A DNA stretch of 64,000 nucleotides from an uncultured Eubacterium sp. (GTDB lineage Bacteria; Bacillota; Clostridia; Lachnospirales; Lachnospiraceae): assembly GCA_934322085.1 (NCBI GenBank), contig CAKRGF010000007.1:22032-86031 (forward strand), written 5' to 3'. Every line of letters starts with the position of its first letter. Within the stretch, counting starts at the first letter, position 1. The notes below the pieces were generated by a model that saw only the letters and a list, made by a program, of their open reading frames with translations, did not search any database and was not told the origin of the DNA. Shown one piece after another: positions 7,795 to 16,653 of the stretch. A program made the position numbers and the translations under genes.

Positions 7795-9762
7795 CTATTC
7801 ATATATTTTTCGGGAAAGTGCATCTTTTACTCCACTCTTCCTGTAAAAATATGTATTTACGCGATCTCTCCATTCGATTGCATTGGCAAGCTGTCTCTCC
7901 ATGCGGGAAAGGACTCTCTCATAAACATCCTCTGCCATCTGCTCTTTCCATGCCTTCCAACTGACAATCATTTCTTCCACTTCGTCAACGCCTTCAAAAT
8001 GCGTGTCGTATATATGCTGAATCAGTGTTTTTCCTGACGCTAACACTTCATCATAGCGGACATAATGGAAAAATAATAAAAGTTCCTGCGGGCACTGTTT
8101 TTTATCCGCATACTTTGCGCACCACGGCTCATTATACTGGGTTGTATAGCCGGTACCGTTTGGGGTACGGTCAACACCAAGACCATTTCTATCTGCTCTG
8201 TGATAAGTTCCCCAGCGGTCATACTCGTATCCGTCAATATCCGGTCCGTAATGATAATGCGGCGTCACCATCCAGCCAATACCAAGCGGCGACGTATACT
8301 TTTCATATGTGGACCAGGACTTCATAAGCATCGAAACGACGCCGTCGGAAAGAGATTTAGGAAGAGTAAGTTCCACCCATTCCTTTGCAATTACCGCCGA
8401 ATCTTCGGACGGATTCATCGCCAGTCTTCCATAGCCGTAAGTGTTTGCTGCCGCCAAATCATTTCCGGTCCAGTTAAAGTCATTACCGGTGTTAATAACA
8501 GCTGCCATACCGCACAAATGCTGCCCATAAACAGAACCATCCACTATTTTCTGCACGGTCGAACCCTCGCCCGCAGCATACGTATCAAAGTCAAGAATTT
8601 CACGCCACATCGGGAGCAGATAACACAAATCAATCTGCTGTCCGGTGTATTCCTGTGCAATCTCTACTTCCAAAATCATGTTGGTCTTTTTCAAGCCGCC
8701 AAATAACGGTGAAACCGGCTCCCGAACCTGAAAATCCATCGGTCCGTTTTTTATCTGTAAAATAACATTGTCATCAAATTTTCCATCTAATTCTATAAAG
8801 TTGTCATACGCCGCTCTGGCACGGTCTGTCTTTTTATCACGCCAGTCCTGCCCGCAATTATATACAAAGCAGCGCCATACTAAAATTCCGCCATACGGGG
8901 CAAGTGCTCTTCCTAACATATTTGCACCATCCGCATGCGTTCTGCCATACGTAAATGGTCCTGGCCTTCCCTCGGAATCTGCCTTTACCAAAAAGCCGCC
9001 AAAGTTTGGAATCACTTCATACACATGCGCCACAGCCTTTTTCCACCAGTCTGCCACCAAAGGATTTAATGGGTCACAGTCTGTAAAATTATCTAACTCC
9101 ATCGGTGCGGCAAAATTTACACTTGTATACAATTTAATTCCATATTTTGCAAACAAATCGGCATATTGCTTTACCTGCTGCAAATAACGGTCTGTAATCA
9201 GATAAGTCTCATTCTCGTGAACATTGACATTATTGATTACAATCGCATTGATGCCAATCGATGCCATCATTCTCACATACTGCACAATACGTTCATTCCA
9301 TAAAATCTTATAATCCTTGTAGAAAAAGGATTCACCGGAATATCCCCTCTCAATACTGCCATCCATGTTATCCCAGTGATTCATCATGCGAAGCGGCATT
9401 TCCGGTGTATTGTGAACCGGAAGGCAATTCATCTGTTTGGTCCGAATTAAACGAAGAAAATGGAACACACCATATAACAGTCCACTCTCCGACTCCCCGG
9501 TAATCTGATACCGGTTCTCCTCCTTTATGATAATATATCCGTCTTTTCCCTCTTTTATGGATGAATCCACGGAAAATACCACGCCTGCCTCTTCTTTTGT
9601 TACTGTCTGAGGAACTTTTCCTGCCATATTTTCCATAGCAAGTTTGTATTCACTGACAGCACTTTCTACGATTTCTCCCTCACAGGATTGAAAATATGTC
9701 AGCCATTCTTTTTCAATTGTATCTACAGGCTGATAATCCAGCCAGCATTTGCTATAATCCAT
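7795..9762 (-). CDS. aguA: Alpha-glucuronidase, GH67
   Basis: 655-aa GH67 enzyme without a signal peptide, so cytoplasmic. GH67 enzymes release (4-O-methyl-)glucuronate from the non-reducing-end xylose of aldouronic acids. The family length is about 670-690 aa. The catalytic (beta/alpha)8 domain shows KADSEGRPGPFTYGRTHADG (containing the general-acid Glu region), then GPMDFQVREPVSPLFGG and ILEVEIAQEYTGQ, which carry the Asp and Glu assigned to the inverting base in characterised GH67. Start: GAGGAG six bases before the ATG. Its neighbours are the binding lipoprotein gene upstream (hairpin between) and uxuA downstream, which uses the uronate it frees. Confidence 0.97.
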   Translation of the reverse strand: MDYSKCWLDYQPVDTIEKEWLTYFQSCEGEIVESAVSEYKLAMENMAGKVPQTVTKEEAGVVFSVDSSIKEGKDGYIIIKEENRYQITGESESGLLYGVFHFLRLIRTKQMNCLPVHNTPEMPLRMMNHWDNMDGSIERGYSGESFFYKDYKILWNERIVQYVRMMASIGINAIVINNVNVHENETYLITDRYLQQVKQYADLFAKYGIKLYTSVNFAAPMELDNFTDCDPLNPLVADWWKKAVAHVYEVIPNFGGFLVKADSEGRPGPFTYGRTHADGANMLGRALAPYGGILVWRCFVYNCGQDWRDKKTDRARAAYDNFIELDGKFDDNVILQIKNGPMDFQVREPVSPLFGGLKKTNMILEVEIAQEYTGQQIDLCYLLPMWREILDFDTYAAGEGSTVQKIVDGSVYGQHLCGMAAVINTGNDFNWTGNDLAAANTYGYGRLAMNPSEDSAVIAKEWVELTLPKSLSDGVVSMLMKSWSTYEKYTSPLGIGWMVTPHYHYGPDIDGYEYDRWGTYHRADRNGLGVDRTPNGTGYTTQYNEPWCAKYADKKQCPQELLLFFHYVRYDEVLASGKTLIQHIYDTHFEGVDEVEEMIVSWKAWKEQMAEDVYERVLSRMERQLANAIEWRDRVNTYFYRKSGVKDALSRKIYE

Positions 9763-9846
9763 CTGTTTCTCCTCATATTCTGCAAGTTTTGTATTCTATC
9801 AAAAGATTTAAAAATCTCTTATTTTCTATCCTCATTCTTTAAGAAA

Positions 9847-9888
9847 GGGCTGTGCAAAACAAACCTTCCGCTTATTCTGAACAGCCCC
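9847..9888 (-). terminator. Hairpin between the binding-protein gene and aguA
   Basis: GGGCTGT (9847-9853) pairs with ACAGCCC (9881-9887), 27-base loop. On the minus strand the stem is followed by TTTCTT, a weak U-tract. It probably acts as a partial terminator that lowers aguA-uxuA-uxuB expression relative to the binding protein, or as a 3' end protector. Confidence 0.5.
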
Positions 9889-9919
9889 ATGAAACTAAAT
9901 TACCTGTTTCTTTTTGTTA

Positions 9920-11353
9920 TTATTTTGTATGCTCTTTTGCAAACTTGTCATACTCAGCATTAACTTTGCTGATCTTCGTATCCCATTTGGTTGAAAGCTC
10001 TTCAATCTTCTTAGCAGGTGTTGTTGCATTTGCATATACAGGATAACAGAAATCACCATAGTCAATTTCACTAATCATTGGCAGATAAGAAGTAGATTTA
10101 TGCTTCTCCTCTAACATCATACCAATTGTTTCATCTACTGCACGGTCATCTCTGAACTGTGGGTAATACTGCTCAAGAATCTGATCATGAGGAGTATATC
10201 CTTCAACAGGCTCTGTGTACAAATCGTAAGCAAATGCAATCTTCTCAGCTTTTTCCTGATCAAAGCAGCTTGGCATAACAACGATGTTGTCGTTTGGTAC
10301 TGTCTTGTTAGTAGCATCCTTCTGATCCTGGTTGTATGGGAACATTACGAATCCCCAGTCATCTTCCATATCAGCGAAAGCGCTAATTTCATAAACTTCG
10401 GCAGTCTGCATAGCAGCTTCGCCATCACGGAATGCAGCTTTATACCAATCCCATGCTACGTTTTCTGATGGTTTTGGCTTAATATAACCTTTCTTAATCA
10501 AGTCAACACCCCAGTTCATAGCATCTTTGAACTCTTTGGATGTAATTGCATCAACGTATTTTCCGTCTTTATCACGGGATACAAATGTTGCATTGTTGTT
10601 AGCTGCACACATTGGCAGATAGTATTTTGAGAAACTTGCCATAGCATACTGGTCTGTTTTACCATCACCATCGGTATCCTTTGTAAGTTTCTTACAATAC
10701 TCTTCGAACTTGTCCCATGTCCACTGATTGTTTTTCTGCAAATCATATGGCTCATCTTCCGGAATACCAGCTTCCTTGAAGAGACGTTTGTTGTAGAAAA
10801 TACCACCACGTGGCTCACTGTCTGGGCTCATACCCCAGATACCATCACCAATGCTCATCAACTCTTTAACGGTTGGATTCCATTTTTCTTCATCGAAATT
10901 GAACTCCGGAAGAGTTGACAAATCATACATCAAGCCTTTCATCAAAGGCTCAGAAACAAATTCCTGATACAGATAGTAAATTTCGTATTTTGGACTACTT
11001 GCCATAACATCATTTACATAATCTGATTTTGCATCTGTATAGGAATAAACAGAATCACGAGTGATTTTGAAATTGTACTTATCCTGGATACTCTTCCAGT
11101 ACTCATTCTGCTTTTTACCAAACTCGTCGGTTCTGTCTGCAAGGGTATCTTTGGAAGTATACCAGTCACCTACCGTGATATCCATGCCACCAAGGTCACT
11201 AAATGTTTTCTTGTTTGAAGAAGATGATGTTTTTGCGCCATCGCCTGATGCACTGCCTGCATCATTGGAGGAGCCGCCACATCCAGTAAGAGAACCTACT
11301 GCAAGAACAACACAAAGACCCATCGCAATCAGCTTCTGCATGCTTGCTTTCAT
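9920..11353 (-). CDS. Extracellular carbohydrate-binding lipoprotein of an ABC importer (family 1 type)
   Basis: 477-aa solute-binding protein. The signal peptide ends in the lipobox LTGC with the modified Cys at residue 25, followed by a Gly/Ser/Asp-rich linker (to about 50). The mature part reads like a family 1 oligosaccharide-binding protein, with NVAWDWYKAAFRDGEAAMQ and KTVPNDNIVVMPSC typical of the second lobe. AAGGAGG lies nine bases before the ATG. Placed directly after two permease genes and before aguA, so aldouronic acid or decorated xylo-oligosaccharide binding is a reasonable inference; the ligand is not shown by the sequence. Confidence 0.88.
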   Translation of the reverse strand: MKASMQKLIAMGLCVVLAVGSLTGCGGSSNDAGSASGDGAKTSSSSNKKTFSDLGGMDITVGDWYTSKDTLADRTDEFGKKQNEYWKSIQDKYNFKITRDSVYSYTDAKSDYVNDVMASSPKYEIYYLYQEFVSEPLMKGLMYDLSTLPEFNFDEEKWNPTVKELMSIGDGIWGMSPDSEPRGGIFYNKRLFKEAGIPEDEPYDLQKNNQWTWDKFEEYCKKLTKDTDGDGKTDQYAMASFSKYYLPMCAANNNATFVSRDKDGKYVDAITSKEFKDAMNWGVDLIKKGYIKPKPSENVAWDWYKAAFRDGEAAMQTAEVYEISAFADMEDDWGFVMFPYNQDQKDATNKTVPNDNIVVMPSCFDQEKAEKIAFAYDLYTEPVEGYTPHDQILEQYYPQFRDDRAVDETIGMMLEEKHKSTSYLPMISEIDYGDFCYPVYANATTPAKKIEELSTKWDTKISKVNAEYDKFAKEHTK

Positions 11354-11428
11354 TTTGTTTTGCCTCCTTATTTAATATATTGTTATACCGGAAAATCCCG
11401 GTGATAACCTAAGTCATTACTGCCCGCA

Positions 11429-11454
11429 GGCACCTGCCAGAACAGGCAGATGCC
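11429..11454 (-). other. Stable intercistronic hairpin before the binding-protein gene
   Basis: A 10-bp stem with a 6-base loop between the permease stop (11476) and the binding-protein start. On the minus-strand RNA the single non-Watson-Crick position is a U-G wobble, whereas on the plus strand it would be an A-C mismatch, which favours a role in the minus-strand transcript. A second small hairpin (CCGG arms, 11388-11401) lies nearer the start. No U-tract follows, so mRNA processing or stabilisation of the binding-protein message is more likely than termination. Confidence 0.55.
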
Positions 11455-11475
11455 AAATAGGGCAAATTATTTTTG

Positions 11476-12468
11476 TTACATCTTGATACCAGACTGACTC
11501 AAACTTTCTACGAAGCCTTTCTGTGCAAATAAATATACAATAATTAAAGGAATAATTACCAACAATGTACCTGTACCAATCATGGCGGATGCATAAGCGG
11601 TCGACGCTTTATCAAGACCTGTGGTTGCTTTCACATAAGAGTTCAGCACCTCAGACAAACGAGCCACTTTGTTTGCCAAAATCGAATAGTTTGGAAGGAA
11701 CATTCCTGAATAAAAACTATCCGTCCACTGCCATACAAAGGAGAACAGGAAACAAGAAGTAATCATTGGTTTTGCATCCGGCAGCATAATGCGCACGAAT
11801 GTTTTAACCTTACCACATCCATCTACATAAGCAGCTTCTTCCAATTCCTTCGGAATACCACGGAAGAACTGACGAAGCATGTAAATGTACAAACCATTTT
11901 TCAATCCCATACAACCAAGACACATAAATGCATATGGTGCAAAAGAATCCAGTAAGTTCAGCGGCTGCCCCGTTATCAGACTGAATATTCCGAGAATATC
12001 AAAGTAACGGAAATTCAAATACAGGGAAGACTGAATGGTTGAAGGTGGAATTACAATTACAAGTACCACCATCGCAAACCAAAGATTCTTCAATGGGAAT
12101 TTATATCTTGCAAAACCATATCCTACCAATGTACAGGAAATAATCTGCAAAATACTTACCAAAAGCGAAATCCACAATGTGTTACCAAGTGCAGCCCAGT
12201 AATCCATCAAATCTGCGGCAATCTTAAAATTGTCCAGTGTGAAGTGACGTGGAATTACGTTGATTGTCGAATCGTACAAATCACGCTCTTCCATGAAACT
12301 GATGGAAATCTTGTTTAACAATGGCTGCAAAATCAAGAAACACAATCCAAACAACAATACAAAACGCACGATTTTGTAAGCAACATTAAATGATACTTTG
12401 CGTAACAGATAGCCGTTGGATTTTCTATTACGTTCCCTGAAGGCTTGAAACTTATTCATTTTACTCAT
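11476..12468 (-). CDS. Carbohydrate ABC transporter permease, MalG-like
   Basis: 330-aa inner-membrane permease with six predicted membrane segments, longer than the usual 270-300 aa because of a basic N-terminal extension (about 1-30). The cytoplasmic EAA loop that docks the ATPase is EEAAYVDGCGKVKTFVRIMLP. It overlaps the end of the preceding permease gene by 8 bp; AGGAGG is ten bases before the ATG. Forms a pair with that permease and probably works with the adjacent 477-aa binding lipoprotein. No ATP-binding subunit is encoded in the window, so a shared MsmK/UgpC-type ATPase from elsewhere is expected. Confidence 0.93.
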   Translation of the reverse strand: MSKMNKFQAFRERNRKSNGYLLRKVSFNVAYKIVRFVLLFGLCFLILQPLLNKISISFMEERDLYDSTINVIPRHFTLDNFKIAADLMDYWAALGNTLWISLLVSILQIISCTLVGYGFARYKFPLKNLWFAMVVLVIVIPPSTIQSSLYLNFRYFDILGIFSLITGQPLNLLDSFAPYAFMCLGCMGLKNGLYIYMLRQFFRGIPKELEEAAYVDGCGKVKTFVRIMLPDAKPMITSCFLFSFVWQWTDSFYSGMFLPNYSILANKVARLSEVLNSYVKATTGLDKASTAYASAMIGTGTLLVIIPLIIVYLFAQKGFVESLSQSGIKM

Positions 12469-13375
12469 AATAATATACCCTCCTAGAAATAATCAACGAA
12501 ACAATACCCAACGCAACAATTACACATAGGAAATATACCCACGCCATCGCCGACGCTTGACCGTAGTCCATTCGTCCTCCGATACCGATTGCGTCGATGC
12601 GCTCCATAACTGTGTTGTCTGTCTTCAAGAAGAAGTCAATTACCGTATATACGATATTTACCAAAATCATCGAGCTCACCATTGGAAGTGTAATCTTCCA
12701 GAAACTTTCCCAAGCAGTACATCCCTCGATTTTTGCCGCCTCGAACATACTTGGCGAAATCGTCTGCAAAGCAGAAAGAAAAATGATAATCTGGATACCA
12801 GAAGCAATCGCAATATCATATACACTGTTAATAATGTCAAATACATAACTAAACATCTGTGACATCGGACTGGAGTCTGATGTAATCAAAATGCTCTCAA
12901 GCACACCGGTAATACTTGTGTTATTATTCGTTGCCTCAATCGCATCTTTCATGTCAGCCAAAAGCGTATTTCCGCTTTCCAGACCAACGATAACACCGGA
13001 TGAAAGAATAACCGGCAGGAAGAATATCGCACGAACCGCTCCTCTTCCTTTGAAGGACTGATTCAACAGTAACGCAATAAAGAAACTGAAAATCAATGTT
13101 GCCGGAACGTTTGTCAGCATTTTTACCAACTCAGAAATGAGGCTTGGTACAAACTTCTCATCTACCAAAAATGCCTGGCGGTAATTTTCAAGTCCCGCCC
13201 ATGTCATGGACAATCCACCTTCAAGTTCTACCGTACTGAAACTCATTCTTAAGGACTGTACTAACGGCACAACCAAGAACAGGATAAAACCGACGATGAA
13301 TGGTGCAATAAATAAATAGCCTGCAACCGCATTTTTAAATGCTAATGTCTTTTTCTTTTTATTCTTGCGAGCCAT
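12461..13375 (-). CDS. Sugar ABC transporter permease, MalF-like
   Basis: 304-aa permease with six predicted membrane segments; a Lys-rich N-terminus (MARKNKKKKTL) precedes the first segment. EAA loop: FEAAKIEGCTAWESFWKITLPM. A hydrophilic insertion between membrane segments (about 135-165: LADMKDAIEATNNNTSITG and following) is unusual for short permeases and would lie outside. The ATG directly follows the stop of the DUF5696-type gene (no gap), with GGAGGTG as ribosome site, so translation is coupled. Partner of the 11476-12468 permease. Confidence 0.92.
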   Translation of the reverse strand: MARKNKKKKTLAFKNAVAGYLFIAPFIVGFILFLVVPLVQSLRMSFSTVELEGGLSMTWAGLENYRQAFLVDEKFVPSLISELVKMLTNVPATLIFSFFIALLLNQSFKGRGAVRAIFFLPVILSSGVIVGLESGNTLLADMKDAIEATNNNTSITGVLESILITSDSSPMSQMFSYVFDIINSVYDIAIASGIQIIIFLSALQTISPSMFEAAKIEGCTAWESFWKITLPMVSSMILVNIVYTVIDFFLKTDNTVMERIDAIGIGGRMDYGQASAMAWVYFLCVIVALGIVSLIISRRVYYYE

Positions 13376-15967
13376 TTATTCTTCACCTCCCTTCACAGCT
13401 GCGAAATCTCTGGCCGCAATTTCCTGGCCATTGTATTGATAGTTGCTATAGTTGTAGTTTACAACAACTGCTTTTCCGCCTTCGAAGGTTGTCTTATATA
13501 CGCCCTCTGCAATTTTTTCATGCTTATCAATTGCTTTATCGTATGTTCCTTCGAATGTTTCATTAAACTTGTTGTACAGACTCAAAGTATCTTTCTTCCA
13601 GTCATCGTAGTTACAAGCATAGTATCTTGTGTACTTACCATCCTGTAAAACACTTGTCTTTTCAGCAATGTAAGTGAAGTATAATCCGGCACCGGACTCA
13701 GCGGACTTCAGGATATTCTCCTTCTCATCATCTGCCAAGTTAATTGCACCGCCGGAGTAATTTACTAAACCATGCAATGCCATGGTATAGAATGGAACCT
13801 GCTCATCAATGATGTTTACGGCACGGGCATCTAAGTTCATGTCTGTAACAAAGTCTGCGTAAGGTACTGCATACTGGTTACCACTTGTAATCATAACCTT
13901 GTTTCCGCCCTGTTTCAGTGACTGCAATTTCTTGACCTGAAGATTCAAAGCTGCTTCACGCGATACTCTGTCTTTTGGATTGTAGTCACCGGCAAGTGTA
14001 TTACCGATATCTTCCATACCGATATTCTTGCTGCCATAACCGTTTACTTTCTCTACATAAGTGTCAACCGAATCCATTGCATACGACGGTTTTACTAAGT
14101 AATAGCTGTCGTAATTGTGGTAATCCGTGTAATCATCATTTGCCTGATAAGTAATTGGATCCCATTTATAGAGCTCACACTCTTCACGGCTGACAAACTT
14201 CGCTGCATTTCTTGTGGAACTGAATCCGTCAAACCATTTATCTTTGTATACATAGTTAAATGTACCATTCAGATAAAGCTGCATGCCATTTGTCTTGTCT
14301 GCATAAGCAGTTAAGTCTTCCAAATCTGAAGAACTTCCCAGACGTCCTACTGTTTTTACTTTAGCAGCAGATGTCTGTTTTACACCGGTATTAAACCATC
14401 CGGTATATTTCGCATTGATATTGCCAATGCCGGCTTTCTGCAAATCTTCCAAAATCGATTTAGCCTGTGTGTAAGATGTCAATGACTGAGAGCGGACAAC
14501 CGGATAACCAAGGATATGCTCGGTATCATCTACGGCACCAATCATCTCAACAGCCAATGCCTGTTTATCACTGTCTACCTTACCAAGACTTGGATATTTC
14601 TTCTGAAGATATCCGCGGTACTCTTTTGCCAAATCCGAATAATCGGTTTTATCAGAGAAAATGTATCTCTGGGAAAGTGTTTCATTTGGCAGCCCGTCTT
14701 CATAAACACGAACGGTTGTATCCGATTTTGTGGATACATCCATGTTTTCGCCGTGAATCAGACTGTAAATGAATGTACCATAGTTATATCCATTGTTCTT
14801 TCCGGAAATATCCGCCTGAACGGTTGCGTAAGAACTTCCCTCTTCGGCTACACAAAGGAATGAACTCTGGGTAGTCTCATTTGCAATGGCAAGCAGTGGA
14901 AAATTGGATTTTGTCTCATCGACAATCGTTGTTCGTGCCTGACCATAATCCCAGCCGTAAACATCACTCTGATATCTCTGCTGTCCGGTCTTACCATTGT
15001 TGAAGTTGATTTTTCCACCGGTTCCTTCCGGAACAATCATGTAACCTTTTTCATCAACATTCGATGCTCCCATATATGGAAGAACCTGAAGTTTAACAAT
15101 CGGATAATCTTCGTTGTAGGAGATTTCCTTCATCGGTACTTTTACAACCAGCTGGTTATCTTCCAATACATAGTGAACACTAATATCGAAAATTGGTTTT
15201 CCTTCATTACGGGATACTTTGTAATTGCCCATATCTTTTGTACGGTCTTCCAAAGTATATCCTGCTTCTACGAATTTGTCTTCCAACTGTTGAAGACGAG
15301 AATCGGTAACCGACTCATCCAAATAGTAAATTGGCTCATCTTTCAAATCAGGGAAAAGTTTTTCACCTTTTGTCAACAGCTGCTTGTCGGTAGAATCATC
15401 CGACTTACTAAGTTCCTCATAATTATAATAAACATAACTTCTGAGTGCTGACTTCTGTGCCGATCTTGACATCTTATCCAGATATTTCTTCATTCTGGAC
15501 TCTTTGATTGCGACCGGACAAGTGTAGGTTTTCTCAAAATCACCTACAGAATAACTTACTTTAATTTCGTTATCGTTTACTTTCTCAATTTTATAAAACT
15601 TATTGTCCCGAATACACTGAGAATAGTTATCAATCTCTTTCTTCGTATCAGTATTGTTGGAGTAAGTAAGGTTCAAAGTTGAGCTTAACACATCTTTGTA
15701 ATGTCCATCGGCATTTGCATACTTCTCTACATCCTCAGCAGTCGGATTGGAACGATATACCTTTCCGGTTGCCTTGTCTGTAACCTCAAGCTGTGTGGAA
15801 GAACCACTCACTGAGAGTTTCAATGAATCATTTTCAATTACTACATCTCCGCTGTTATCATACTCATAAGTTTTCATCTCTTTAGTACCCTCATCGGAAT
15901 CACCGCAGGCACTAAGAGCGAAACATGCCATAACTGTAATCAGGAGCAAATACAACTTGTTTTTCAT
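13376..15967 (-). CDS. Large surface lipoprotein, DUF5696-type
   Basis: 863-aa lipoprotein: signal peptide with lipobox LSAC, Cys at about residue 21, then an acidic linker. The N-terminal 300 residues look beta-rich and start like carbohydrate-enzyme supersandwich domains (ENDSLKLSVSG, LEVTDKATGKVYRSNP). Residues about 470-800 look alpha/beta-barrel-like, with YLNGTFNY, the acidic GMEDIGNTLAGDYNPKDRVS and a Tyr-rich end. I recognise it as the DUF5696 family by overall pattern; no biochemical function is known to me. The ATG at 15967 is chosen because AGGAGG lies ten bases upstream, inside a longer frame. Lies between the yip1-like gene and a permease. An unclassified glycosidase role is a hypothesis only. 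Confidence 0.75.
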   Translation of the reverse strand: MKNKLYLLLITVMACFALSACGDSDEGTKEMKTYEYDNSGDVVIENDSLKLSVSGSSTQLEVTDKATGKVYRSNPTAEDVEKYANADGHYKDVLSSTLNLTYSNNTDTKKEIDNYSQCIRDNKFYKIEKVNDNEIKVSYSVGDFEKTYTCPVAIKESRMKKYLDKMSRSAQKSALRSYVYYNYEELSKSDDSTDKQLLTKGEKLFPDLKDEPIYYLDESVTDSRLQQLEDKFVEAGYTLEDRTKDMGNYKVSRNEGKPIFDISVHYVLEDNQLVVKVPMKEISYNEDYPIVKLQVLPYMGASNVDEKGYMIVPEGTGGKINFNNGKTGQQRYQSDVYGWDYGQARTTIVDETKSNFPLLAIANETTQSSFLCVAEEGSSYATVQADISGKNNGYNYGTFIYSLIHGENMDVSTKSDTTVRVYEDGLPNETLSQRYIFSDKTDYSDLAKEYRGYLQKKYPSLGKVDSDKQALAVEMIGAVDDTEHILGYPVVRSQSLTSYTQAKSILEDLQKAGIGNINAKYTGWFNTGVKQTSAAKVKTVGRLGSSSDLEDLTAYADKTNGMQLYLNGTFNYVYKDKWFDGFSSTRNAAKFVSREECELYKWDPITYQANDDYTDYHNYDSYYLVKPSYAMDSVDTYVEKVNGYGSKNIGMEDIGNTLAGDYNPKDRVSREAALNLQVKKLQSLKQGGNKVMITSGNQYAVPYADFVTDMNLDARAVNIIDEQVPFYTMALHGLVNYSGGAINLADDEKENILKSAESGAGLYFTYIAEKTSVLQDGKYTRYYACNYDDWKKDTLSLYNKFNETFEGTYDKAIDKHEKIAEGVYKTTFEGGKAVVVNYNYSNYQYNGQEIAARDFAAVKGGEE

Positions 15968-15987
15968 TCTGTCATTTCCTCCTTTCA

Positions 15988-16653
15988 TCAATACATTCGG
16001 AAAATGGTTTCTTTGTAAATCGAATAGAAATAGGAGAAACCATCACTAATCAAACTGAAGAACAGTACAAGCAAAAATACGATAATCAACATACCTACCG
16101 CTGAGAAAATCAAAGATAAAAATGCTTTACCCAGCATGAAGTCATGAATCATCATTACAGATGCGATAATCAGCAATCCACACCAAATCATGGAGAAGTT
16201 GCTGAACACAGTGTAAAATGCACCCTCTTCTTCAGTAACAACGTTACTCATAGGAATCAGTATCAACTGAATAATTACATATGGTGTCATTGCATAAGCG
16301 GTACCCATCCATATATCTTTTAATGTACCTTTACCATCAAACAAGGTGGTAAGACACCAGTTTGCAACAACATACACAATAAATGGTACAAGGAATGTTG
16401 CAATCTCTAAAATCAGGTTTACATTATCCCAGTTTACCGGATTAAACACGAAACTGGTTGCACCTAATTTAATCAGGTTTGTCAAAAGGACCAGAATAAC
16501 AATTGTATTGGCTGCCGCCATAGACCCTCTCTTTTCATGTGTCAAATCCCAAAAACCATCAAAAGGTCTTACGATACAATGAAGGGCATAACGCAGAGAA
16601 TCGCGGTAACGAATCCATGCATCTTTATTGGTCAGTCTTTCTTTTATTTTCAT
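15988..16653 (-). CDS. Yip1-family membrane protein
   Basis: 221-aa integral membrane protein with about five predicted membrane segments, matching the bacterial Yip1/YIP1 family pattern (WDLTHEKRGSMAAANTIVI before the first segment, then ATFLVPFIVYVVANWCLTTLFDGKGTLKDIWMG). The short soluble N-terminus carries KIKERLTNKDAW. Its ATG overlaps the stop of the NHL/TPR gene in an ATGA junction, so the pair is translationally coupled. Function in bacteria is unknown; here it sits inside a carbohydrate transport operon, so it probably belongs to the envelope complex made by its neighbours. Confidence 0.8.
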   Translation of the reverse strand: MKIKERLTNKDAWIRYRDSLRYALHCIVRPFDGFWDLTHEKRGSMAAANTIVILVLLTNLIKLGATSFVFNPVNWDNVNLILEIATFLVPFIVYVVANWCLTTLFDGKGTLKDIWMGTAYAMTPYVIIQLILIPMSNVVTEEEGAFYTVFSNFSMIWCGLLIIASVMMIHDFMLGKAFLSLIFSAVGMLIIVFLLVLFFSLISDGFSYFYSIYKETIFRMY

